Positions 45,829-57,185 of a stretch of 64,000 bases of DNA are shown here, one piece after another. Under the pieces are notes generated by a model, which saw only the letters and a list, made by a program, of their open reading frames with translations, was not told the DNA's origin and searched no databases. The position numbers and the translations under genes were made by a program. Source of the stretch: Neelides folsomi (lineage: Eukaryota; Arthropoda; Collembola; Neelipleona; Neelidae); contig JAQGBZ010000129.1 in the NCBI GenBank assembly GCA_034687125.1, positions 1-64,000 on the forward strand, given 5' to 3'. Position 1 is the first letter of the stretch. Each line of letters starts with the position of its first letter.

Positions 45829-46798
45829 CCTCTTCGTGTTGTGAAATTAATTTATAACGATAATGAGAAATGACAAAAATTATGTTCTTATTTAAAAGTT
45901 TTATATTAGGTTTGACAAAAAAATAATGTTATGTTTTATATAAAATAATGTCCCTTTAAATCACAATTGTTTTAATCATTCTTTTACTGTTACTGATTAA
46001 TAATATTCTTAAAATTTATTTGGACATATAAATAATGACATAATATGTACATTTATTTAATATAAATTGAGCAATGTGTTTACAGTTATAATATATAAAT
46101 ATTTTTATGTAGTTATTTGATCTGAAATTGTTTTTAATAATTACCCTTTAAAGGTAATGTGTCTCGTAAACAAATTACGATTTTTAACTTTCAACTATGA
46201 ACAATATTACATGATTTATGATCACAATGATCAGTAGCCTTTTATATATTAGAATAACATTATATAAGTACTGGATTACTACTTACATATAACCTATTTA
46301 AAGTAAAAGTTTTATGATTTTATCAATTAAAATACCTAAGTAGATATTATATATGAGCTATAGTTAATTATGAAATGAGTTAAATTTCTTGGATATAAGC
46401 ATAAGTCTAATAAAAGCGTTCACTAGCTTTCATTTAATATAGCGATGATCATCATCATCTTTTTTCATTTGTATATAAAAATCTAAACAAATTGAAATTT
46501 AAGACAATATCGACTTGAATAATAATTAAATATTTATCGTTCGGCTCTGATCCATCGGTCGTTGGCCATCATGTATGCATGAAATGATAAAAAGGAAGAC
46601 GGGGCATAATGCAAGAATTAAAATGTTGGAGCATAGCGCCAGCTATAGTGACGGAAGTGAATGATATGGAATATTCGACAAGGTAGGTGAAAGATTCGAA
46701 TTGTTCATCGCTGGTTATTCGTGCATCGTTCAGTCACTGCCTTTCCGAGTTCCGACCTTCCACCTTCGACCGGACTCTTGACCAAAAGAACCTTCAAA
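45829..46798. other. AT-rich spacer between POLDIP3-like gene and eIF3j
   Basis: No gene is visible. The last ~250 bases are the probable eIF3j promoter and leader; see the initiator at 46730. Confidence 0.55.
46730..46735 (+). promoter_or_regulatory. Candidate initiator TCAGTC upstream of eIF3j
   Basis: TCAGTC matches the arthropod initiator consensus TCAKTY, 69 bases before the eIF3j start codon, followed by a pyrimidine-rich leader (CCTTTCCGAGTTCCGACCTTCC-like). A plausible transcription start, inferred only from the motif and position. Confidence 0.4.
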
Positions 46799-48137
46799 AT
46801 GGAAACTTGGCGTAAGTATTCACACTGAACAGTATTATATAATTTGTACAATTCATTTCAGAGGACTCAGCCTCTGCAATTCCAGGTACGGCCCGGGCCG
46901 ACAGATGGGAAGGAGAAGATGAAGAGGAGAACGTTAAGGTAAGATCTACTTTCACTTCCCCAATGACCTCAATAACAATTGAGATAATTGCCTTCATATT
47001 TATCCCTCATTTTTTACTCTTCGATTAGTGGAATTTGGTGGTTATAGCTTGTTATATGATTTGTGTAGGATAATTGGGACGATGAGGATGAAGAGGAGAA
47101 GCCGGCACCTGCGGCGGCACCCCCAACAACCGAATCAAAAAAGAAGTCCACCAAGAAGAAATTAGCAGAAAAATTAGCTGCCAGAGAAGTATGACTTTTT
47201 ATACTGCCTTATTTAATTGGATAGATTATATTATAGATTTTTAAAGTTTTTACCTGTTTTCAGAAAAATGCTTCAAACATTTATTTTCTATTAGAAATCG
47301 TTACACTTTATAAAATTTATTTTAAAAATTTGTTTCACTAAATTATTTTCAAGAATTTTCTTAATTCGACAAGTTGAGTTTAGATATTCCGATTTTATAA
47401 TTTGATTTTTTTAACATTATAGAAGCAAGAAGAGATGGAAAGATTGGAACCACAACTTGCAGCAAGACAAAAACTCCTTGAAGAGAAAAGGCGAGAAGAA
47501 GCAGAATTGCAACTCACGAAAGAGACCTTTGGTACGAAATAAATCAAAATTCCTCATCCGATTTTCATTATTTCATCATACAAGTAATGAGTTGAATACT
47601 AAATAGAAAATATTGTGATCACAGGAGCCCAATCTGTCAATATGATTGATCCAGAAACTAAAGATGATTTTGATGCGTTAAGGAAAAAGCTTGTCGGAGA
47701 TTTGAGTAAATTTGAAAAACAAGTCGTATATCCAGATTTTCTTGAAGATTTGATTCAAGATTTATGTTTAAGCTGTGAGTTTCATATCATATTCATACAA
47801 TAATTCTAATATCATTAGTTCACCCTATAGCATACACATATATTATTTGAAAGCATAATAATAATACTTATTCTTTTTCAATACCTAAAAATAATTTAGG
47901 TATTTCATTTTAATTATTATTTAATAAATTCACCATTAAAATATTGCAGTGAATTCAAAAAAACTGAAGAAGGTGAAGACAACTGTGGAAGCCCTTTATT
48001 TTGAGAAAAACAAGAGCGAAAAGAAACCTGCAGTGAAGGGTCAAAAGGGTAAAGTAAAGTTGCACGTGGAGGGAGACAAAGCCATTCTTTCTAACATGGG
48101 AGCCGAGGACTTTGACGATTTTGATGATTTCATTTAG
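46799..48137 (+). CDS. EIF3J: Eukaryotic translation initiation factor 3 subunit J, 6 exons, 218 aa
   Basis: Loosely bound eIF3 subunit that sits in the 40S decoding centre and helps mRNA loading and ribosome recycling. Exons 46799-46811, 46862-46938, 47069-47188, 47423-47531, 47625-47774 and 47950-48137 sum to 657 nt. The first coding exon is only 13 nt (MetGluThrTrp plus one base). The protein has the family order: acidic N terminus (DRWEGEDEEENVKDNWDD), Lys-rich KKKSTKKKLAEK, a long basic/acidic helix (EEMERLEPQLAARQKLLEEKR), MIDPETKDDFDAL, and the acidic C-terminal DFDDFDDFI that contacts the ribosome. An initiator-like TCAGTC at 46730 marks a likely transcription start. Confidence 0.95.
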
Positions 48138-48654
48138 AAATTTCGCATTTTGACATTTTCTAATCAAAATCCCGAATCACAATTTTCTTTATAATTTATT
48201 GCCTATTCAAAAGTTATATATTTCTAAAGTGGAAAATACCATGTTATATCTCCCGTTAAAAATCTTGTTCGTGAACTTACCTATAATTATTATTACTCAT
48301 TTGCTATAATAATTATCATTCTGTTTTACAAATAAAAGTTATGTCTACTTCAATATATAAATCCGTGTTCCTTTTTTGCATCAAATAACAAATGCCAGTT
48401 TACAATGAAACATCCCGATATCGATATTTTAATTTATTAATCAACATTTTGTGAGCTGTACATAAGCTTCCGAATGTAAAGTAAAAGCAAGTCGATACTT
48501 ATTTTATAATAATATTTAGTAAGTAATAATATGTACTTATAATAATAATTAAAAGTATTCGAGATGGGTTTTGTATTGGATCTAATAATAAGGAAGGGCT
48601 GGGCTGGAGTCCGTTTGGTATTGCCTTCTGTTAAAAAGTTTACAAAAGCCGTAT
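48138..48654. other. 3' regions of convergent eIF3j and HAPSTR1
   Basis: About 500 AT-rich bases between two convergent stop codons; AATAAA occurs at about 48331 on the plus strand. An open frame from 48564 on the plus strand is the mirror of the HAPSTR1 last exon, not a gene. Confidence 0.6.
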
Positions 48655-50382
48655 TCAATGGCGATGACGCTTCGATGGCGGCTGGGGACTGTCCATGTTT
48701 ACATCTTCCTGGGGTGAACAGGAACGCTTGTTCACTCGCTGGAACTCGGAGCTTACAATTGTCTGAAGATCACCACATCGGCTCACCGCGGCCCTATTAA
48801 AAAATCATAAATATTCTAATCCTAACGATAACGACCCATTGACCTATCTTTTATTCCATTTTATTATATATAAGTAGTGAGTACTCACTACTTATATATG
48901 CATCTAATTATTTGGGATTTACTATATTTTTTGTATTATGTATATACCTGAAAGTGGCTAAATCGTCATCGATAAGTTCTGAGCGCATCGTGTGGTCACG
49001 GACGGGGAAATCGCGGGTGGGGTGAAGGTGAGCAATTGGAGGCTTGCGAAGACCAGCCAACATTGCAATCAATTCATCTCTCCTATAAGTTTTAAAAATT
49101 ATCAATTGCGTGAATGAAATTAACAAAAATACACATCAATTATTAATGTTTTGAATGAAATATAATACTCGTTAGTAAATAATATTTACCTTATAAATCT
49201 TCGACGTTTCTTTGCCCATTGGAGCAACTCTTTCGTTCTCCGTCCATGGCCTTGCGCAACAGCCAACTCCGAAATCCGCCTGTTACTTTCTAACGAATCT
49301 AAACAACAAAGAAACAAACTGAGTTAAAACCAAATTGAGCTATTTTATAACCAAGTTTAGGTATACATTATATAACGTTTATATAAAGTTTATTAAAATT
49401 ATTAATTCATTTAAAAAGTCAGTAAAATAATAGAGGAATGTCTTAAAAGTGCACAGGGTACTCACGCCCTTTTCCATATTATGGCTAAACATTAAAGACA
49501 AGTTAAATAACGATGTTTAACACAGCCTGTGCAAATTAGTAAAGTAGGTAAGTGACATAGCACATGGTGCTTTACTTACAAACCAACTGATTGTCAGGGT
49601 CAGTATCATCAAATCATTACTGTTATAAATCTTTGCTATTTTCACAAAGGTCAATTTACATTACTTTATTATAAAATATAATTCGATGCACTTCTCGAAT
49701 GTATTTAAATAACAAAATTACTCTACTTGATAAAGGTAGAGTTTATAAAACAAATATTGGAACGTTCTGGGGTCGGACGGACCCTATAATCAGATAGTGC
49801 ATACATGAATCATCGATAAAATGCTCAAACAGGCTCAAACACTCCTAGATAATTTTAAATTGCGCATTAGGATTAAATACATTCCTTAATTATCCAAAAA
49901 AATGTTTTCTTAATTAATTAAACCCCAATATATGAAAAATAATTTCATTTGAAGGACTCGATGTCATCCTATGTTCAATGCATGTACGTGTCTAAATCGT
50001 GTTAGTTTGTTATGAGAGCAATTTGTCTATTAGGAAGAGATTAATTGGGGTGTGACCTTTGTAAAGGGCCGTTGCATCTCGGGCAGCGTTCCTGAAGGCA
50101 TCTTCAGCAGATTTCTGATCTCCTCGATTTTCGACATAGACCTTTGGGTGAAAACAAGGAAACATTGAGATTTATATTGTCAAAGGGTCTGATGAAGGCT
50201 ATGGGCCTCACCTTGGCAATGGAAGTGGCACAATTCTGGAAAGAGAGCCAGAGCCTCTGTCTCCGATTCTCCTCTTCGGTCTCGAGGTCAATGTCGTGGG
50301 AGTGGTTCTCGAGCTCGGCGATCACGTTGCTCTCCCAGATTGTGAGCCAATTTTCCCCACACTCCATTTTGGACCTCTCCAT
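48655..50382 (-). CDS. HAPSTR1: HAPSTR1 (C16orf72) family stress regulator, 5 exons, about 212 aa
   Basis: Nuclear/cytoplasmic partner of the HUWE1 ubiquitin ligase implicated in stress resilience. Coding exons 50382-50212, 50141-50057, 49298-49190, 49082-48948 and 48793-48655 join in phase (639 nt). Family landmarks are an acidic N-terminal WESNVIAELE helix, LWLSFQNCATSIAKVY, the repeated FRNAARDATALYKDS, the LLQWAKKRRRFIRRDELIAMLAG block (the most conserved part), and a C-terminal nuclear-localisation-like PPSKRHRH. The start is chosen at 50382 (MERSKMECGENW). An in-frame ATG at 50367 and an upstream one at 50505 are alternatives; the upstream stretch looks less protein-like. The Ser-rich middle of the vertebrate protein is much shortened. 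Head-to-tail with the SH3 gene to its right. Confidence 0.85.
48866..48899. repeat. Perfect 34-bp palindrome in a HAPSTR1 intron
   Basis: 48866-48882 and 48883-48899 are exact reverse complements with no spacer (centre GAGTACTC, arms reading AAGTAGTGAG). It sits in the last HAPSTR1 intron (48794-48947) and fills a fifth of it. Confidence 0.9.
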
Positions 50383-51148
50383 CTTCTCTTTTCTCTTACT
50401 TATTTGAATTTTCCGCTTCTGCCGCCCACTTTGGCCATGAGCTTTTAGCCTCTTCCACTTCCCCCAACCCTTAGGAATGTTGCCATAGGCAAAATATATT
50501 AACATATTTCATATATCCAAGATGCAACCAAAGATAATGAAAAGGTTAACAGCTCAATTAAGAAGACGATGACCATGCATTGGATAAGATGTTCTTTATT
50601 ATATTCAATTAAGGATTTTGTATATTTAATTATAAAATATGCAAATTTTAATTATGAAGATTACAAAGTCATTGATTTTAATTAGGATAATTTTAGGTAG
50701 AAATAAAGTAATAATATATTCTTTTCCACCTAGTCTTTATTGTTACGTATGAATTTGAACATTATGTTAGTTAATTGGAAGTAAAAGCTGTTGTATAAAT
50801 GTAAAATACAAATTGAAACTGAAAACTATTCTCTTAAAATGTTAAAATATTAACTTTTATAAAACAATATAAATGTGAACGAAATTACTAAAACCGTTAA
50901 TGAGTTTCTTTAGTACATACAAAATATTTTCAATATACGTCAGAGTATTTGGGAATGATACAAAAATCACCTTAACTATATTTCATTATGTTAAATGTTA
51001 ACTATGAATACATTTGCTATTTATATTGTGATCGTCAAACTTGTTTATCATATTTATATAATACTTATTGTGAAATTGCGTAAGAGTATATTTAAGATCA
51101 ATGATTTTTCACTGGACGGATATTGTTGCAAGAAATTGAAGTCTTGTG
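50383..51148. other. Spacer between HAPSTR1 and the SH3-protein gene
   Basis: AT-rich, holding the HAPSTR1 promoter or leader (50383-50520, GC-richer) and the 3' region of the SH3-protein gene. No other gene is seen. Confidence 0.55.
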
Positions 51149-52892
51149 TCAAAGAGAAGTCATTGCTGGAGGTCGAGCATAAGCTTTGGGAATAAAACCA
51201 TATTTCCTATTCTTTGCATTTGGAGCGTAGGCCCAGAGCCAACCTTCAACATTTTGGTGATTCAAGTCAGCATAAACCTAAAGTTGAGAAATATAATTTA
51301 AAAATTAATATTAACCTTTTGAAATAATGATGAAAAATTTGAAAATTGCAAATTCGAAAATATTAAATTATTTTAAAATCTTTAGACTAAAATTTAATTA
51401 GCACAATAATATTTACCCAATCTCCCCTCCGGACAGAAATATCATCTGGTGCTTGAGCCTATTTAAAAAATATACTTATTTAACACTCGAATAAAATTAT
51501 AACTTTGCAATTAGAGTAAATTGTAAAGGTTAATTATATTTATAAAATTTGTATATTTTTACCTTGTAATCGTAAAGCATGACAAGCTCTGTTCCATGAG
51601 CTTCAGTACTCTCTTCAGCCTTCTCATTTACTTTCTCGTCGCTGCTCGCTGGATCGGGATTAAGAGGAAAGACAAAAGCACTCGGAACAAAACCTTCATT
51701 CCCATCAGACCTCAGCACCCAGAACCAGTCAGGATCATCCTAAGATTAAACATAACACACAATTTAAAATTTCGACTCAATCAAATCGGCAAACCACAAT
51801 GGAAGCAAAATACGATATAAAGAGAGAAATAAAATTAAATCATGACTTTAATTATTTATGTTAAGTTTAAAAACATTTAAAACGCGAACCTTATTTAAAA
51901 CTGTGATCAATTCTCCTCGTTCAACATTGACGTCGTTTTCATCGCGAGCAACGAATTTATATAATACAATGAATCGCCCTGACGGATCCTAATAAATTAT
52001 TCATCGATTAATTTTTACAATTATTAACTAAATAAGTAACCAATTCGTTTAGATATTAATATTTAACACAATCACATTCGCCAATAATTACGAATACAAA
52101 CCTTGTAAAAAGGTGAAGCTTCGTTAATTTCAGTCGTTGTAGAAGAACGTGGTTTCTTTTTATTTATGGCAAGATCTCCAAGTGGCGAACCGTAAGGTAC
52201 ACTGAAAAGTCAATAATTGTTGATTATAACTTAACTGTAATTTAATTTATTAAAAAAACTATTGTTAATCTATACGTAAAATGTCAAATTATTACCAAAA
52301 GCTATGAGGTATGAAGCCTTCTCTGTTTTCATGAATTACATAATCCCATTCAGCCTCACTATACAAGAGATTCACCTAAAAGTTAAATAATTAATCCATC
52401 TTTAATATCCAGCCATGTTTATATAAAACAATTAATTAATAAAGAGATAAAAAGATGAGGAATAATGAAATTGAAAGTATTTTTATATGGAAGTGAAAGT
52501 CCTTACGATGGCTCCTCGTTTCACTTCAAGCTCGTCATCAACACAGGGAGTAAAGTCATGCAAAACGACCATCCGCGAGCCTGGCGACAAACCTGACCAT
52601 GAAAATCAATCAATAACCTTCAATCCTTAATGGAGAATCAACTTCGTTTAATGACCAAGACTAATTACCAGCTTCCTTTTCGAGTCCGACTCTGACAAGT
52701 GTTTCAATGGAACTCGAACCAGTGATTCGCCCTATTGAAATTTCTTCACTGAGGCTGGAAGTCACATCCTGACTTGGTCCGCCAGCTGTTAAAAAAATAA
52801 GTTTGGTTAAGAAATTGAATACGGATCGACCCGGGTCAACCTTTTTTCTTCTTGGATCGCGAGCGGATCCGGACAGGGCAGAGGAAGGCCAT
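51149..52892 (-). CDS. Dlish: Three-SH3-domain adaptor, probable Dlish (Vamana) orthologue, 9 exons, 293 aa
   Basis: Exons in order: 52892-52841, 52785-52669, 52592-52507, 52375-52296, 52201-52102, 51988-51890, 51739-51563, 51458-51417 and 51277-51149; 882 nt with consistent phases. A short N terminus MAFLCPVRIRSRSKKKK precedes a Ser-rich linker and three SH3 domains: about 67-115 (VVLHDFTPCVDDELEVKRGA...WDYVI...GFIPHSF), 148-200 (FIVLYKFVARDENDVNVERGELI...DWFWV...GFVPSAF) and 229-285 (LVMLYDYKAQAPDDISVRRGDW...GWLWAYAP...GFIPKAY). The chain ends ARPPAMTSL. Size, three SH3s and both termini fit Drosophila Dlish, which links the Fat cadherin, Dachs and Approximated in Hippo/planar-polarity signalling. 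Other SH3 adaptors cannot be fully excluded. The ATG lies only 63 bases from the divergent AGAP start codon. Confidence 0.75.
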
Positions 52893-52955
52893 TTTATGTC
52901 TGGATGAAGGCGCGGAGATTCGAGACTCGTCCAATTCAAAATCCCTGCAAGAATT
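52893..52955. promoter_or_regulatory. 63-bp divergent intergenic gap (SH3 protein / AGAP)
   Basis: Only 63 bases separate two divergently oriented start codons. Either the genes share a compact bidirectional promoter inside overlapping leaders, or one has an upstream leader exon. The minus-strand sequence has an acceptor-like CTTGCAG at 52944-52950 that would allow the latter. Confidence 0.5.
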
Positions 52956-55900
52956 ATGTCAATAAATGATGAAATTAAACGGTTTGAATCGGTCCATCCA
53001 TCAATTTACGCCATTTACGAGCTCCTCGAAGGACTTCAAAACACCCATATATCTACTCACATCAGGGACCACGTTGTACAAATTGAAGGTAATTATTAAT
53101 TAATATAACTGACTTTTCAACATACTGCGGATATTACTGCTGTCATATTGTACGTTATTTTTACACCCAATGTAAAAATGAAAAGAAATAGATATTTCTG
53201 AATTTGATAAAAACGTTAAAATTATGACCTTCATTATGATCATCTTAGGATTGACTGATATGTTTATAAAAATAAGAGTCTTTCTAATAAAATTAAAACT
53301 AAAAACGAAATGCATCATAAGCCACAACTTTACCATTTTGTTTACTTATAAAATGTGTGTAATTAAGTTTGATTTATAACTCAATTGCATTACGTTTAGC
53401 TAATTACTATTTTTGACTTATTGGATGAAATTCTAGGCTTTAATATATTTTAATCACTATTGTTCATTTAAAATTGTACTCACATTCAAAGGAAATCTTT
53501 TGTTTTTTCCTTCTTGGATCTTTTGTAATTCAATTATTGTATACATAATAATCCAAAATAACTTTATAGTGTATCTTATTAAAGGAGATCACATAATCAC
53601 TTCAACCTTTGAATGAGAATTTTCTTCGTCTTAAGATAAATTATAGGGAATACTGCTCTGGTTTATTCAATACGCTCATTTATTCATGCTTCACGATATC
53701 TTCGTTCAAGAAGGCTTAAAACATCAATGTGGGATTAAATTGAAACGCCTTCTTATAAACAAAGGTTCATGTTGAGAATTGAGATGTGTAACAGGGTAAA
53801 GAGCAAAGAGAGATGTATTTTAGTCACCTTAATCGTCTTTTGTTTACATTTATAGACTCGTTTGTGAATAGTCAAGAATGGACACTTGCCAGAAGGTAAT
53901 TAACCTCGAACTCGTACACTTTATTGATCTTATTCGTATTTATTGCGTATAATCTACCCATAGTGTTAAAACATCGCTTCTTCTTTTAATATAATAATGT
54001 GACTTGATGAACAAAAAATAAATACGTCTATGCATTGATGAATTGTCAAAGATCTTAAAGCTTTGTTGTATTATATTGCAGTGTAAGGGAAATTCGGCTA
54101 GGAATTCTTGGATCCGAAACGAGTGGGAAATCATCACTTGTTCATCGTTATTTGACGGGAGTTTACTTGGAGGTTATTGAGATTACAAACACCCGTGTTA
54201 AATATTCTTAACTGTACTGTAATAAAAAACATGCATAGGTACAGTACGATTATTTAGTCTGTTAAATTACATTGAGATTTCCATCCACAGGATGATTCAC
54301 CTGAAGGTGGACGGTTCAAAAAAGAATTGAAGCTAAAGCAGATCTCATATTTACTTTTATTACGTGACGAAGGCGGACCTCCAACACAACAATTTATTGA
54401 CTGGGTGGACGCCATCATTTTTGTAACCAATTCCAACTCAGATTCTAATGCTGTAATCATTGCCTATTTCAACTCTATAAAGGTTCACTCCAAATACTTT
54501 TTTATTGGTCAATTAATCAAAGATTATTTATTACAATACCATACTTATTTTAACATCAACATTATGAAATAATTTTTGACTACAAAAGATATTGTCTAAT
54601 ACCTAATTCTAAAACTGAACCTTTTTAATTAAAGCTGTTTTATGCTATTTTCAGCGAAAAATGCCAGTTGCTTTAATTTCCACAAACGAAGGAGGCTCCA
54701 ACGTTTCAAAGTTGATCAAAAGTGACCTGTTTATGAAGGTAGACCCACAAACTGGCCATGGAGTGGAAACAGCTTTTGAAGAAGTGTGCAAACTGGTAGT
54801 GAAAGACCAGGAGGTTAAATTCGGTTATGGACGGGCCATCCCACTGAAACAAGGGCTAATGATGAAAAAGGGAGACACGAAGTGGAAGAAGAAATTTGTC
54901 ACGCTCGAGGAAGCTTCGGTCAACTACTATTCAACCCTCAATGACTACATGGGCGGTGGAGAGGGAAAGGTAAAGAAAAGGAACAAAGATAAACACAGAA
55001 TAAATCATTTCATATTAAACCATGAATCAGAAATGTATGTAGGAAAGATAAAAATAAATGACTTTTGTGACTGATAAAAATGATTTTTAGCGGATCTCTC
55101 TAGCCGCAGTTTCAGTGAAGAAGAAGCCAAGCAAAAAGACCAATTTCAGCCTTATTTCAATTGAAAATCGTGCTTGGGAGTTCGAGTGCTCATCCGAAGT
55201 GGAACGGGACGAGTGGGTTGACGCAGTCGAACAGCAAATTCTCTTTCATCTCAAAGGCATCTCTTTCACTTTTTCAAATTATCAATCTCCGAACCGATGT
55301 TTAACCCTTTCATAACCAAATTTTCATTATTCGCTCAAAATCCCCTAATTGCCCTTTAACCTTATACATTTAATATCCAACTAACGAGTAAGGGACCAAT
55401 TTATTTTTAGTTTTCCTTGAAGGTGATCTATTTTCATTAGATCTTCATTTAACCAGATTTAGCCTGTAATTGTAAAAATTTCATTAATTCATTGATAATA
55501 ATAATTTTCAAGCCATAAATATGCAATTGCTTAGTTTAAAATTTTAATTATGTATTTTATTTATATAAATATTAACATTAATGGTGATTAACTTTTGACG
55601 GAGATACAAATAAATAAGATAGATATACTAATTGGATAATTTTGTTGTTGATGCTACAATTTAAGACTATAGAGTTGCTAAAAGCTTCATAGAATTCTAA
55701 ATTTACTCTCATGCTTATTCAATTTCCGCTTAAATTAACTTTTTAGAACTTTTCATGTTTGATAAAACTTGCATTTACGTAAATTTCTTAGTAAAACGGA
55801 TATTGCATTTCCATTCATTATTAATTTGTAATTAGTTTAAGGCTTAGGGTTAGAAACTTCCCATGTAGTTGAAGTATCTCTATTGTTTCATTGAAGTGTA

Positions 55901-56962
55901 TAAAACTAGATTGAATGTTTAAGTATTCTAATGGTCTACTTTATATCTTGGCAGTGGGGACGACGTCAAACAAAGATTGTGTGGATGCGGAGTTAGTCAA
56001 AGCACTTCGGAGACTTCCTGGCAACGACAAATGTGCTGACTGTGGCCACGAAAGTAAGTCGCATAAACCCAATTATTCCATTTTAAACCTTTCTTCTCAG
56101 ATCCTGATTGGGCGAGCCTCAATCTCGGCATCATCATCTGCATAGGCTGCTCGGGCATCCACAGGTATATCTCATCCTACACACCTTTACATATATGCAC
56201 TGTATAAGAATGTAACATTTAGCATTTAATGGTAATATTGATTTCTCCTAATTATTTTATTCCCTCTTTTTTAACCGCGTTGAATCTTGGTTCATTACAG
56301 GAATCTTGGATCTCATGTGTCTCGCGTTCGGTCCCTTGATCTCGATGATTGGAGGTAAAAATATACACGAGTCACGTTGTCCCATGAAAAATAAATTTAT
56401 AATTTGTTTTTATCCATTTCCAGTCCTGTTCAACTAGAAATCTTCAATAAACTCGGTGGGAATTTGCATGCAAACGAAATCTACGAAGCCCGGGTGGACG
56501 GTCGGCGTCCCAATCGCGGCTGCACATTCGAAGAGAAAGAATTATTTATCCGGCGAAAGTACGAGAGACGAGAGTTTATGGCAGTACCCAAATCGGCAGG
56601 GAAAACCCTACGTGATGGCATTTTGACCGGTGACATATACAAATTCATTTCTTGCCTCCCATTCGCCGACACTGCAGACTACATGAAAACAGCTTTGGAC
56701 TGCGATGCCAAGTGGGCGATCCAACTCCTATCTTGGGTAAATTAAACTAAATTTCATATCTCTCATCCTCAATCATCGGATATCTCTCCCTAGTGTCCTT
56801 ATGTAGAGAAATCCTATACTCCCGATAAATGTCAATTAAAGAGCCCGTAGAGAATTCCAATTCTCAAATCATGTATCAATGCAAAATATATTAAAATATA
56901 AAATGAATTTAATATATGAATTTTTCTATTCATTTCAGAGTCATGTGGTCCAGCGGAAATAA
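52956..56962 (+). CDS. CenG1A: AGAP/centaurin-gamma Arf-GAP (GTPase-like, PH, ArfGAP), 11 exons, 496 aa
   Basis: Arf GTPase-activating protein of endosomal trafficking with its own Ras-like domain. Exons 52956-53088, 53856-53895, 54082-54172, 54291-54482, 54655-54969, 55091-55256, 55955-56053, 56101-56164, 56301-56354, 56424-56736 and 56939-56962 total 1491 nt. The N-terminal family segment is [17 protein letters not shown]...[13 protein letters not shown]. The GTPase-like domain spans ~60-215 with P-loop GSETSGKSS and [10 protein letters not shown]...[11 protein letters not shown]. The PH domain ([21 protein letters not shown]...[22 protein letters not shown]) is followed by the ArfGAP zinc finger C339-x2-C-x16-C-x2-C362 with the arginine finger R367 and [19 protein letters not shown]. 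The donor after 55256 must be GC (AAAG|GCATCT) or a cryptic GT further on (about 55300). The protein stops soon after the ArfGAP in a 24-nt exon, so the ankyrin repeats normal for AGAPs are missing. Confidence 0.9.
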
Positions 56963-57185
56963 AAGGAGCAAGTTGGAGATCATCCATTCACAATTATTTT
57001 TTTTATATTATTTAAACAATCTCTTTTATTTTTGAGTATTTTTCAAAAAAGGAAAACCAAAAACCCATTTTATTTACAAATGCAAAAATATATAGCACCC
57101 CTATACGGCATATAATTCGCATAGATTGTCAAAACAAACAAAAACTGGCCAAAGTATGCTCGCAAGAAAGGAGAGGGGCGGCTGG

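Noticed and set aside
48564-48800. 78-residue plus-strand frame
   Set aside because: Antisense of the HAPSTR1 last exon, which joins in phase to the upstream HAPSTR1 exons.
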